NCBI RefSeq assembly: GCF_000142905.1
Contig: NW_013657655.1
Location: 65,690 to 100,198, forward strand
Reading direction: 5' to 3'
Origin: Thecamonas trahens ATCC 50062
Lineage: Eukaryota > Apusozoa > Apusomonadida > Apusomonadidae
Length of the DNA stretch: 34,509 nt
Part shown: one piece after another, positions 25,698 through 34,284 of the stretch
How the letters are laid out: each line of letters opens with the position of its first letter
Numbering within the stretch: the first letter of the stretch is position 1
Translations under genes and position numbers: made by a program
The notes under the pieces: generated by a model
What the model was told of the DNA's origin: nothing
The model's input: the letters and a program-made list of their open reading frames with translations, nothing else
The model's database searches: none

Positions 25698-27607
25698 CTA
25701 GTACGAGCGGCCAAAGTTAGCATACGCAGTCGCGGCATTGTCGCAGGCAAAGCACTTTGCGCCGCCCATGTCGGCGCCAGCGAGATCGAGGGGGAGGCAG
25801 AGCGACTTGGCTGCGCCAGAGAGGGCGGGGCCCTCGCCGTCGGGGGAGGTGGTGTCCGACGCCGCCGCCTTGGCCGCCGCCGAGGAGCGCGCCTTGATGT
25901 CAAGCTCGCACTCGACCCGCTCGCACCAGGGAACCTGCGCGTACTTGAGCCCGTTGATTGCCTCCATAAAGTCATCCCAGTTGTCAACCACTGCCTTGCA
26001 GTTGTTGGCGCGCTCAGTCGCCTGGATGAGCATGTTGGCCTGGATGTTCTCGAGCATGTCAGCCGTCGTTGCGCCGATGTTGTCCTGCGAAACCGTGGAC
26101 TTTGTGAGCGTGTCGCGGCGGACAAAGACACACACGTTGTTCTCCATGTCGCGGGCCCCGATCTCGACCCGGAGCGGAACGCCCTTCATCTCCCAGTGGT
26201 TGTACTTCCATCCGGCAGTCACGTTGTCGCGGACGTCCGGGTTGACACGCACGCCGGCCGCGCGCATCGAGTCGGCGATGCGGTTGATGGCCGCAACGAG
26301 CTCGGCAGCATCGATCTTCTTCGAGTAGATCGGGACGATAACAACCTGGATGGGCGCGATGCGGGGCGGGAGCCGGAGGCCGTGGTCGTCGCCGTGGACC
26401 ATGACAAGCGTGCCGATCGAGCGCGTCGAAAGGCCCCACGAGTTCTGCCAGATGTACGAGTGCTGCGACGGGTCGTTCGGGTCCTGGAACTTGATGTCAA
26501 ACATGTGCGCAAAGTTCTGCCCGAGGTGATGCGAGGTGGCCGCCTGGATGGCCCGCCCGGTGTCGGGGACAAACACTTCGGTTGTCGTCGTGTAGTCACC
26601 GCCGGCAAACTTCTCCTTCTCAGACTTCTTGCCCTTAGTCACCGGGATCGCCATGAGCTCCTCATACACAGACGCGTACACATCAAGGATCTGGTACACT
26701 TCCTCATCTGCAGACTCAAACGTGGCGTGCGCCGTGTGGCCCTCCTGCCACAGGAACTCACGCGACCGGATAAACGGCGTCGGCGAGCTGAACTCCCACC
26801 GGACCACAGAGCACCACTGGTTGAGCCGGAGCGGCAGGTCGCGGTGCGACTTGACCCACCTGACAAACGAGGGGTAGATGACCGTCTCCGACGTCGGCCG
26901 GATGGCGATGGGCTCCGCGAGGTCCGACGACCCGGCCCGAGTAACCCACGCAACCTCGGGCGCAAAGCCCTCGATGTGGTCCTTCTCCTTGGTGAGGTAT
27001 GCCTCGGGGATGAACATCGGGAAGTAGCAGTTCTGCACTCCGAGCTCCTTGAACCGCGAATCGCACCACGCCTGGATCTGCTCCCAGATGGCAAACGCCC
27101 ACGGCCGGAGGATGTAGCAGCCGGACACATCGTAGTAATCGATCATCTCTGCCTTGACCACAAGCTCCGAGTACCACGTGCTAAAGTCCTCCTCCTTGGT
27201 GGTGCCCAGCCCGAGCTTGGTAACCTGGGGGTGCGTGGGAGGTGTGGGGGAAAGGAGGTTGAGGTGTGAGTGAAAAGAAATCCATCGTTTGCGGGGAAGG
27301 GGGGGGGGATGGGGGGGATGGGGGGGGAGGGGAGGGAGGGAGGGAGGGAGGGATGGAGGGAGAGGCGTGTGCATGTGTATGTGTGTGCGTGTGCGTGTGC
27401 GTGTGTGTGTGTGTGTGTGCGTACCTTCTTGGCCTTGCCACCCTTGCCACCCTTGCCACCCTTGCCGCCCTTGCCGCTCTTGCCGCCCTTGCCGCCCTTG
27501 CCACCCTTGCCGCCCTTGCCCTTCTTGCCAGGGCCCTGCGGCTGCTTGGGCGGCTTGCCCTCAAAGGTCAGCCCGCGACTCATGTAGTAGTATCCAATGC
27601 CCGACAT
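25698..27607 (-). CDS. ProRS: prolyl-tRNA synthetase, cytosolic eukaryotic/archaeal type, with a Lys-Gly-Gly repeat N-terminus
   Basis: Class II synthetase charging tRNA-Pro. Exon 1 (27607-27425) encodes 61 residues, of which about 29-61 are a Lys/Gly repeat (KGG units). Exon 2 (27224-25698) encodes 508 residues with the complete catalytic and anticodon-binding domains: DFSTWYSELVVKAEMIDY, GCYILRPWAFAIWE, IRPTSETVIYP (proline and ATP site), motif 2 around VVRWEFSSPTPFIRSREF, motif 3 GLSTRSIGTLVMVHGDD, and the C-terminal zinc-binding-like domain with CFACD. The last residue is tyrosine (NFGRSY), a hallmark of archaeal/eukaryotic-type ProRS. It is not fused to GluRS or WHEP domains. The Lys-rich extension probably aids tRNA binding, as in other eukaryotic synthetases (inference). 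Confidence 0.97.
27225..27424 (-). other. spliceosomal intron (200 nt) of ProRS
   Basis: Donor GTACGC directly after Lys-Lys codons and acceptor CCCCCAG before GTT ACC. On the coding strand it holds a CA repeat followed by long C and CCCT tracts that act as the pyrimidine tract. Confidence 0.88.
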
Positions 27608-27827
27608 CTCGAAGAGTTGCTCGAAGAAACGGTGAGGTGTGGTGCCGTGTAGCCGTGAAGAGACCGTGCTGGCTCTTGTCGTGTTTTGTGGCAGCCAGAG
27701 CCGTTCCCTGTGTCATTCGATGGCCTTCGTTGCGGCTTCGAGGCGGAGGGGGAAGGGGGGGGGGGGGGGGAATAGCGGGGAGGCAAAATGAAAGTGTTCA
27801 CGTTAGGCTAGCTAGCGACGATGCCAA

Positions 27828-28433
27828 TTAGATCGGAAGGTTAAAGTGGCCAAGGAAGTTGTTGCCCTTGTAGACGCAATGGCTCTCCCAGCAGAGGATG
27901 GTGGCGTCGAGGTAGACGTCGCCGGAGACGGACGACGAGGTAAAGTCGAGGTTCTCAAAGTCAACGCAGAGCGAGAGGACCGACGCCGGGATGTACTTGA
28001 GCGCGGCCTTGATGGCGTCGATGACCGGGATGCAGACCGCGCAGACGGCCTCGAGGACGTCGAGCAGGTCGTTGGTGTTGACGCACACCTGGTTGCCAGA
28101 AACAGTCTCCGAGAGGACAACCTCGCCGTCGACGGTGATGTCGATCTCCAGGCTGAGGGGCGAGGGATTGGCAGTGAGGACAACGCAAACGGGGCCAATG
28201 GCGGGGATGTTGATGCACCCGGACCAGGTGTAGTTGGACGTGAGTCCGCCGAGGCGGGCGGTGCGAACAACGGCGGCGGCGGCCTCGGCCTGCTTGGCTG
28301 CGACATCAAGGTTGACTGGCGTGGTCAGCCGCACGTCTGCGACAGCACGCTCGGTGACTGCGCCAAGCGACGGCGCGGCAAGGACGGCGGTGGCAATGGT
28401 GACCGCAACGGCGAGGGCGAGGGTAAGCTTCAT
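27828..28433 (-). CDS. secreted eight-cysteine protein, paralogue of the gene at 20333-20890
   Basis: The protein has 201 residues from ATG at 28433-28431. Residues 1-20 are a clear signal peptide (MKLTLALAVAVTIATAVLAA). An Ala-rich pro-region-like stretch follows (25-60), then the cysteine domain with C73, C83, C117, C131, C134, C156, C181 and C186. Shared motifs with the paralogue are SLE, VSGNQVCV, VLEAVC, IPASVLSLCV, TILCW and LGHF. Identity is high over the domain, while the signal peptides and N-terminal regions differ, as expected for old paralogues. One N-glycosylation sequon, NYT (67-69), is present. It is probably secreted; function unknown. Confidence 0.9.
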   Translation of the reverse strand: MKLTLALAVAVTIATAVLAAPSLGAVTERAVADVRLTTPVNLDVAAKQAEAAAAVVRTARLGGLTSNYTWSGCINIPAIGPVCVVLTANPSPLSLEIDITVDGEVVLSETVSGNQVCVNTNDLLDVLEAVCAVCIPVIDAIKAALKYIPASVLSLCVDFENLDFTSSSVSGDVYLDATILCWESHCVYKGNNFLGHFNLPI

Positions 28434-28923
28434 GGGCTTGAGGAAGTCGGGTGTGTGGGGTGTGTGTGTGGGAATGTTGGTCAGTGTGACTTAGGCATGC
28501 CAATTTAGAGCAATTGTTGCCGCGACTGAACGTGGCCCACACACCTGCTCCGCCTGGACACAGCCGAGTGTCACGATGCGGTACAGAGCGAGGGCGATGA
28601 TCTTGAACTGGTGGACATGTTGTACAGTAGTGACGACAGGTAGCAGCTGATCAATCTTGAGCTCACACCCATCGACCACAGGATCTGCCCCACCCATTGT
28701 CATAGACCTGTTGCTACTCTCAAGTGACTCACGCCCTGCCGGGACACAGATGAGCGGCTCACACCCTGCCGGCACAAACCCTGGCAGCGCACACCCCACC
28801 CCGTCAGTGAGGTGGGCGGCCGAAATCGATATCAAATTCAAGCTTGTCGGCCGAGATCGACGTTCACGCTGACGCACGGTCCACGCTGCGGACTGACCAG
28901 CCCTTGGTCTGCTGGCGCACCCA
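28434..28923. other. spacer upstream of the second secreted protein gene
   Basis: No gene. It contains a 30-bp-period imperfect repeat: CTCACGCCCTGCCGGGACA (28728-28746) and CTCACACCCTGCCGGCACA (28758-28776), 17 of 19 bases identical. The proximal part (28440-28475) is GT-rich, i.e. CA-rich on the coding strand before the start codon. Confidence 0.6.
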
Positions 28924-31839
28924 CTACGTCGACGACGCCACAAACCAGCCCTTGCCACGAATGCTGCTCCACTCGCGCGCTCCAAGGTCAAGCTCGACGC
29001 TACCAGCCAGGATCGAGATCGACGGCTGCGTGACGAGGCTGAGATCGCCGGTTCGAACAACCGGATCGCCGTCGGCCAGAGCCTGGACCTCATCGAGCTG
29101 AACGACGACCTTCTCACCGCCGCGCACCACCACCCACGCTCGGGGCTTGGTATCCAGCGCCTTGCCCTCGTCTTCGTTGCGGCTGTCGGTTTCGGCCGCA
29201 GCCGCGGGCTCGGCTTCCACCGCGCGTCCACGCCGGCCCTTGAGCGATCGCGACGAGACAGAGCCTGCGCGCGAGCGCATCGACCCGACCGCTTTGGCTG
29301 CCACCGCCGCCTCCGGGGGGGGAGCCTCCTTCTTCTTGCTCCGCGGCTTGGAGCCAAGGAACAGCAGCGCCGCGGAGCTGTCGTCGACAGCGGCCATCGC
29401 CACCGGTCCATCCAGCCGCCGCAGCAGCTCAGACGTGTAGACCCCGACAACATGCGGCGCGTCGACGTAGCTAGAGACAGCCTCCCACGACGCAAGCCGC
29501 GACGACGACGAAGACGCCGCCGCCGCCGCCGGCGCGCTGCTTCTCGTCGGTGTCGTCGGCAAAGGGGTCGAGACGCTGGCGCGCCCACGCTTGGACGACG
29601 TCGTCGCAGCCGCAGTCTCGGCCTCCGTCCCAGGCCACTCAATAGAGTAGCCGGCGACAGCGCTTGCCGCTGTCGCACTGCTGCCGCTGCGGCCAAGGAG
29701 CGGCCGAACCGACGTCGAGCCCTCACCCTCGACTGCCCAGCTCATGACGACAATCATGTCGGCCGCAGCTTCGCGGACAGCGGCAAAGACCCTTGAGCCG
29801 CCACCTGCAGTCGCCACCTTCTCGACTGTCATCGTAGCCGGAACCGCAGCCTGCACCGCCTCGCCCGACGCCACATGCTTCGGGTTCGGCTCGGAAAAGT
29901 GGCAAACCACAGAGCGCTCGCCGCCAGGAACAAGCGGCATCCGAACCAAGGCCCGCCGCGGGACGAGCGCAGACTGAGCGCTTGGCGCATCAAGAAAGAG
30001 GCTCTGCGAGTGCTCGCCAAAGTACACAAACGACCGCCCGAGCTCGCCGTCTTCCGCCCACGCCACCGCCGGCGAGATAACGCTAAGCGAGACAAGCCGC
30101 TCGAGCCCCGGCGAGGCCACAACAGGCAGCACAGTGACTACCGGTGACCGCGCCCCGCCGAGCTCCACGACAACAAACGCTGGCGAGCCTGGAACAGCTG
30201 CAGAGTGCAGTCGGCCATCACCTGTCACCCCAAAGGCAGCGCCGCTCGGCTGGAACTCGCCGCGCGCCACGGCACCACCAAGCACCTCGTCCATCGTGGC
30301 CGGATCGACGACCGCCTCGCCGGCGCCGCTCGGCAGCTCACCATAAAGAAGAACACAGGCCTTGCGTGAGCCGCCCGGCTGCCATCCACTACCCACCAGC
30401 TTGGCCGTGCCAGCCTTGAGGCCATGCGGGACCCGAGCAGCAGGCACGCTCAGTCCGCCCGCCCGCGTAAAGCCGAGGAAGCCGAGCTCCTTGGGAGTGA
30501 CCGGGTCAAGCCACACCGCCCACCGCAGTGACGTGGGCCGCCCGTCTCCACATGCCACCACCACCGGCGCGAGCGGCCGGGAAAGCAGCGCTGGCGTCAT
30601 CCGCCACGACGGCACGGCCGGAAACGGCTCGTTGGCGAGCAGGGCGCTCACTTCAGACTTGCGCGACGCCCGGCCTGCCAGATAGAGCGCAAAGGGTGAC
30701 GGCGCGTCTGGCGATGCACTCCATGCCGGCGCTGTCGGATGCCGTACGCCCGGCGGGTCCGGAAACGTCGGCAGCCGGGAAGGAAGCCCGTTCCACACCT
30801 TGACTTGAGCCAGAGCCGCCTCAAACGCGCGCATCGCCTCGCGGACGTTGGATGACGACGACGCCGGCCAGCCCTCGGCCTCGAGGACAGCCTCGAGGGC
30901 AGCGGCGGCCGCCTGCGCGTGCGCCAGCGCTTGAGGTGCGTAGACGAGCTTGACCTCTGGCATGAACGCCTTGCTAACAAGCGAGACCCGGAGGTCGGTC
31001 GCCTCACCGTTGGCGCCCGTCACCACCCGCCACACCTGCTCCACCGCCAGCTCGCTCCGCGCCCCGCGGTTGATGAGGTGAGCGTACGCCGACGCATATG
31101 CCGACGCAGCTTCAGGGGTTAGCGCCGCCACCGGCCTGGGCTGGCCTGCTGCGTCGGCGGCGTCGAGAGTTCCAGCCTCGCCACCATGGTCAGCGCCGTC
31201 GCCAGGCGCCGGCGCGCTCGACCGCACGCCGCGCTTGCCGCGCGAGCGGTGGCCAGAACCGCTGCTAGCACCCGCCACGGGTCCACCTGCGCCCGTCGCG
31301 CCCATCGCCTCGGGCGAGTCTGCTTCTGCCGCGAGCGCCACCGACGGCGCCACCAGCGTCGGCTGCGGCATGCCGCACGTCACCATCTTGCCCTGCAGGA
31401 CGTAGACGCGGTCAGCAGCCGAGGCAGTGATGACACGGACGGCATGAGCCGCGACGGCAAAGGCCAGCTGAGTCACCGCGGTAAAGCCATCATCATGGCC
31501 GCTGTTGTGGTCGTTGTGGTCATGGTCGTGGCCATGGTACGTCAGTTCAAGGCTGTAGTTGTCGGGCGGAAGTGCACGCGGAGCATCGGGAACGAGCGCA
31601 GCAAGCGGAATGACTACACGCAATGGAGTCGCCGGAGGCACAGTGACACTTGATGGCGCTGGCGGGAAGTAGCCTGCTGGGTGTGAGGCAAAGGTGGTCG
31701 AGGTCGAGAGAGCCGACAGGCGGGCCGAGAAGCTGCCAGAGAGTGGAACCGCATAGCCTGCAGGCGGGGTCACGACGGCAGTGACAAGGATTTGTGACGT
31801 AGGTGATGGTTGTTGCGGTCGTAGTTGTGCTGTGAGCAT
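28924..31839 (-). CDS. unrecognised 971-aa protein
   Basis: ATG at 31839-31837 (MLTAQLRPQQPSPTSQ). The stop is at 28924. The first 100 residues look like a beta-sandwich (alternating hydrophobic strands, SLELTYHG). A His/Asp-rich patch lies around residues 102-117 and a Gly/Ser/Arg-rich linker near 180-230. A helical Ala-rich segment (about 300-340) is followed by a long beta-rich half with recurring short strands, compatible with a propeller or repeated beta fold. Low-complexity Ser/Ala/Arg inserts lie near 760-790 and 860-900. No transmembrane segment or signal peptide. Third-position G/C bias is the same as in conserved neighbours, so it is a real gene. A splice-acceptor-like TTGCAG stands 2 nt before the ATG, suggesting a 5'-UTR intron. 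I do not recognise the family. Confidence 0.78.
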   Translation of the reverse strand: MLTAQLRPQQPSPTSQILVTAVVTPPAGYAVPLSGSFSARLSALSTSTTFASHPAGYFPPAPSSVTVPPATPLRVVIPLAALVPDAPRALPPDNYSLELTYHGHDHDHNDHNSGHDDGFTAVTQLAFAVAAHAVRVITASAADRVYVLQGKMVTCGMPQPTLVAPSVALAAEADSPEAMGATGAGGPVAGASSGSGHRSRGKRGVRSSAPAPGDGADHGGEAGTLDAADAAGQPRPVAALTPEAASAYASAYAHLINRGARSELAVEQVWRVVTGANGEATDLRVSLVSKAFMPEVKLVYAPQALAHAQAAAAALEAVLEAEGWPASSSSNVREAMRAFEAALAQVKVWNGLPSRLPTFPDPPGVRHPTAPAWSASPDAPSPFALYLAGRASRKSEVSALLANEPFPAVPSWRMTPALLSRPLAPVVVACGDGRPTSLRWAVWLDPVTPKELGFLGFTRAGGLSVPAARVPHGLKAGTAKLVGSGWQPGGSRKACVLLYGELPSGAGEAVVDPATMDEVLGGAVARGEFQPSGAAFGVTGDGRLHSAAVPGSPAFVVVELGGARSPVVTVLPVVASPGLERLVSLSVISPAVAWAEDGELGRSFVYFGEHSQSLFLDAPSAQSALVPRRALVRMPLVPGGERSVVCHFSEPNPKHVASGEAVQAAVPATMTVEKVATAGGGSRVFAAVREAAADMIVVMSWAVEGEGSTSVRPLLGRSGSSATAASAVAGYSIEWPGTEAETAAATTSSKRGRASVSTPLPTTPTRSSAPAAAAASSSSSRLASWEAVSSYVDAPHVVGVYTSELLRRLDGPVAMAAVDDSSAALLFLGSKPRSKKKEAPPPEAAVAAKAVGSMRSRAGSVSSRSLKGRRGRAVEAEPAAAAETDSRNEDEGKALDTKPRAWVVVRGGEKVVVQLDEVQALADGDPVVRTGDLSLVTQPSISILAGSVELDLGAREWSSIRGKGWFVASST

Positions 31840-32091
31840 GACTGCAAGGGGTGGGGGGTGGGTGGGGTGGGGGGGTGTGTGTGTGTGTGTGTGTGTGAAG
31901 TGGGCGTTGGTCGGTGGGGCGGTAAGCGGTGGCGGTTTGGTGGGCGCGACACGGCGGCTGGCCAATGGTCAGTCGAGCCCATCCGGCGAGGTGGAGCGGA
32001 GCGGGCCGTGGTGGTGGTGGTGGTAGGGAGTAGGAGGGTAGGGATAGGCAAGTGGGGGGGGGGGGAAGGAAGCAACACTTGACGCAAGGGA
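31840..32091. promoter_or_regulatory. divergent promoter region with TG repeat and G12 tract
   Basis: 252 bp between the divergent starts of the 971-aa gene (-) and the PPR gene (+). It holds a (TG)n microsatellite at about 31876-31898 and G12 at 32054-32065. No TATA box is evident; assignment as a promoter is by position only. Confidence 0.55.
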
Positions 32092-33108
32092 ATGCTGCGA
32101 CTGCCTGTTGTAACCCAAGCTGTAGCGTGTGCCGCAAGGGCTGCGGGCTGTGGGCTGCGCGGCTACACGGGGCCGGCGCCGTCGGTCCGGACCCGGCGCG
32201 AGCCGGTGCAGACGCACTACTACACCAACGTGCTGACTGAGGCTGTAGAGTCGCTCCCGCCGATCGTGGGAAGCGAGACCGACGCGACGCGGGCGCTCGA
32301 GGCGGTCCGCGCGCTGGGCGAGGCGCGTGCGCCGGTTACGGGGCGGACCCTCGCCCAGCTGCTCCGACTGTGCTTCAAGGTCGGCGAGGGTGAGTCGGCC
32401 AAGGCTGTCTTTGCCGCGTACGGCAAGGTCGACGGGGTGGAAGCGACGGCGGACGAGGTTGGGACGGCTGTGCTCGACGCGGACCTGCGGGTCAAGGCGC
32501 GGTTTGCCGCCAACGCCTCGCACTACACCCTGATGGTCGTGGGCCTCGCCCGCCTCGGCGACCTCGACGGCGCCACCGCCGTCTTTGATGCCATGAAGCG
32601 CTCCGCCAAGTCGGTGCCGGTCCAGGTCTACGGCTCGCTCATTGCCGGCCATGCGCGCGCAGGCGCGTTTGAGGAGGCGCACGGCCTCCTCGGCGAGGTG
32701 CTCGAGTCCGGCGCCGAGCCCAACGCCGTCATTTACACCGCGCTCATCGACGGGTACGGTAAGCGCGGCCAGCTCGACGCCGCGCGCGAGCTGTTCGACG
32801 CCATGGAGGGCACCGGGGTGGCCCCGACCGAGGTCACCTACACCGCGATGATCAACAACACGGCCGCAGCCGGTGAGTGGGACGAGGCCTGGGCGCTGGT
32901 TGACGCCATGGGCTCTCGCGGCCTGCCCGTTGGCTACGCCACCTACTCGGCCCTCATGCACCGCGCCTACGACCAGGGCCGCACCACCGAGCTGCAGCGC
33001 GCTGTGGCGACCATCCATGAGTTTGGCATCCGCGTCCCCGCATCGGGCGCCAAGTTCTTTGACCGCGTCGTCGCCGAGCTGCGATCGGCCGAGGGGCAGA
33101 CGTTCTAG
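32092..33108 (+). CDS. pentatricopeptide repeat (PPR) protein, probably mitochondrial
   Basis: 338 residues from ATG at 32092. The N-terminus (MLRLPVVTQAVACAARAAGC) is positively charged, lacks acidic residues and resembles a mitochondrial presequence. From about residue 140 there are four to five tandem P-type PPR motifs of about 35 residues: HYTLMVVGLARLGDLDGATA, VYGSLIAGHARAGAFEEAHG, IYTALIDGYGKRGQLDAARE, TYTAMINNTAAAGEWDEAWA and a weaker TYSALMHRAYDQGR. PPR proteins bind organellar RNA sequence-specifically to control its processing, stability or translation. No DYW or SMR domain is present; the C-terminus is short. Confidence 0.9.
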   Translation: MLRLPVVTQAVACAARAAGCGLRGYTGPAPSVRTRREPVQTHYYTNVLTEAVESLPPIVGSETDATRALEAVRALGEARAPVTGRTLAQLLRLCFKVGEGESAKAVFAAYGKVDGVEATADEVGTAVLDADLRVKARFAANASHYTLMVVGLARLGDLDGATAVFDAMKRSAKSVPVQVYGSLIAGHARAGAFEEAHGLLGEVLESGAEPNAVIYTALIDGYGKRGQLDAARELFDAMEGTGVAPTEVTYTAMINNTAAAGEWDEAWALVDAMGSRGLPVGYATYSALMHRAYDQGRTTELQRAVATIHEFGIRVPASGAKFFDRVVAELRSAEGQTF

Positions 33109-33552
33109 CTTTAAACTGTGCCGTCGTTCAGGCAGGGTGTGTGGGGTGTGTGGGGTGGGGGGGGTTTGATGCAGATCGCCGAGGATGTCAGTCTTATCGA
33201 GTCCGCGACCAATGCCGCACATATGGGTAGTCACAGCCCATCCCTGGGAGAACTTACATTTGGTTGCCGGCTTAGTCGTCGCTTCGCTGGCTCGACGGGC
33301 TGATCTTCTGTGCCAGCACGTTGTGCCAACTCTCACGATGATCCTGTGCACACGAGCAATCATCGCAAGCTCGCGTACTTATGAGATCAAGGTCGACGCT
33401 GTCATAAACCGTCCTCCAAAGGGTGGCTGGGCGGCACTGCCTGTGCCATGCCGCTTCGCGTCGCTCGGCCGGCCGCGGGTGTCGGCGACTCAGGGGCAGT
33501 CGCAGCAATGCTCCGCCCACTGCTCTTGCCCCCCTCCCTCCCCCCCCCTCCC
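33109..33552. other. spacer upstream of the MED8-like gene
   Basis: 444 bp. GT-rich sequence near 33140-33170 and pyrimidine-rich DNA (33528-33552) immediately before the ATG. An upstream ATG at 33508 is in frame and could extend the protein by 15 Pro/Leu-rich residues. No other gene is seen. Confidence 0.5.
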
Positions 33553-34284
33553 ATGTCCGTCAGTAGCGGGCGCGCAGGCCAGGCCGCGCTCCGCAAGGTC
33601 TCACAGGCAGCGTCGCGGCTACGGTCGTCGCTGCTGGGCGTCCGCCTCGCCCCGACCAACAAGTGGCCGCAGGTCCAGCGCCCGCTGGCTGCCGTCGTCC
33701 GTAACCTTAGTGCGCTCTCGACTGCCGCATCCACCGTCAACGAGGTGCCCAATCCTGATGCCATCATCCCGCATACGGCCGGCCTTGCCGTCTTTCCGCG
33801 CCAGCTCCCGCCCACTCCAGCCGAGCTCCTCGCCCTCCCCAACTTTCTGGCCTCCAAGCTGCTGCTGGACATGGAGGACGAGCTGACCACCCGATCAAAG
33901 GCCCTTGGCCCCTCCCCACCCGACCACGATGCGCTACTTCCTGCTATCCGCACCTACAACTCGTCGCTTGCCGCTGTCATCGCTGCCGTCTCGTCGCACA
34001 CGGCTGCTACCTCCTTCCGCCTCCGCGTCCCCTCGCGCGTCCGCGCCGTCTACGATGAGAGCGCTGCCCTGTTCAACATGACCGTCGACATGCGTGGTCG
34101 CCCTGTCACCTCGAATTCGTCGTCCTCGCAACAGCCGCCGTCACGCAAGCGCGCCCGCCCCACTGATTCAGAGCACGCCGCCGACGACGACGACGAAGAC
34201 ATCATGTCGTCCTCGCTCCTGCCCAACCCCAAGCGCCACAAGCCGCTCTCGGCCTCAACCACACCCGCGCCTCTTCGCCCCTAA
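33553..34284 (+). CDS. MED8: probable Mediator complex subunit 8 (MED8-like)
   Basis: 243 residues from ATG at 33553. MED8 is a head-module subunit of Mediator, which links transcription factors to RNA polymerase II. The N-terminal half fits the family pattern: a helix (LRKVSQAASRLRSSLLGV), the WP motif (residues 38-39), a second helix (AAVVRNLSALSTAAS), a 'P' strand (IIPHTAGLAVFPRQLPP), then the LLxxPNFLASKLLLDMEDE helix. The C-terminal half contains a further helix and a charged tail with nuclear-localisation-like clusters (RKRAR; PKRHK) and an acidic DDDDED run. Similarity is at the level of pattern rather than strong identity, so the call is moderate. Confidence 0.6.
   Translation: MSVSSGRAGQAALRKVSQAASRLRSSLLGVRLAPTNKWPQVQRPLAAVVRNLSALSTAASTVNEVPNPDAIIPHTAGLAVFPRQLPPTPAELLALPNFLASKLLLDMEDELTTRSKALGPSPPDHDALLPAIRTYNSSLAAVIAAVSSHTAATSFRLRVPSRVRAVYDESAALFNMTVDMRGRPVTSNSSSSQQPPSRKRARPTDSEHAADDDDEDIMSSSLLPNPKRHKPLSASTTPAPLRP

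Noticed and set aside
26196-27269. Plus-strand frame of 357 codons opposite ProRS
   Set aside because: Antisense shadow of a highly conserved gene; Arg/Asp/Val-rich composition typical of such shadows.
27430-27530. CRISPR-like array
   Set aside because: The 9-bp repeats are in-frame Lys-Gly-Gly codons of ProRS with no spacers.
31969-33363. Minus-strand frame of 464 codons opposite the PPR gene
   Set aside because: Antisense shadow; the PPR repeats on the plus strand are unambiguous.
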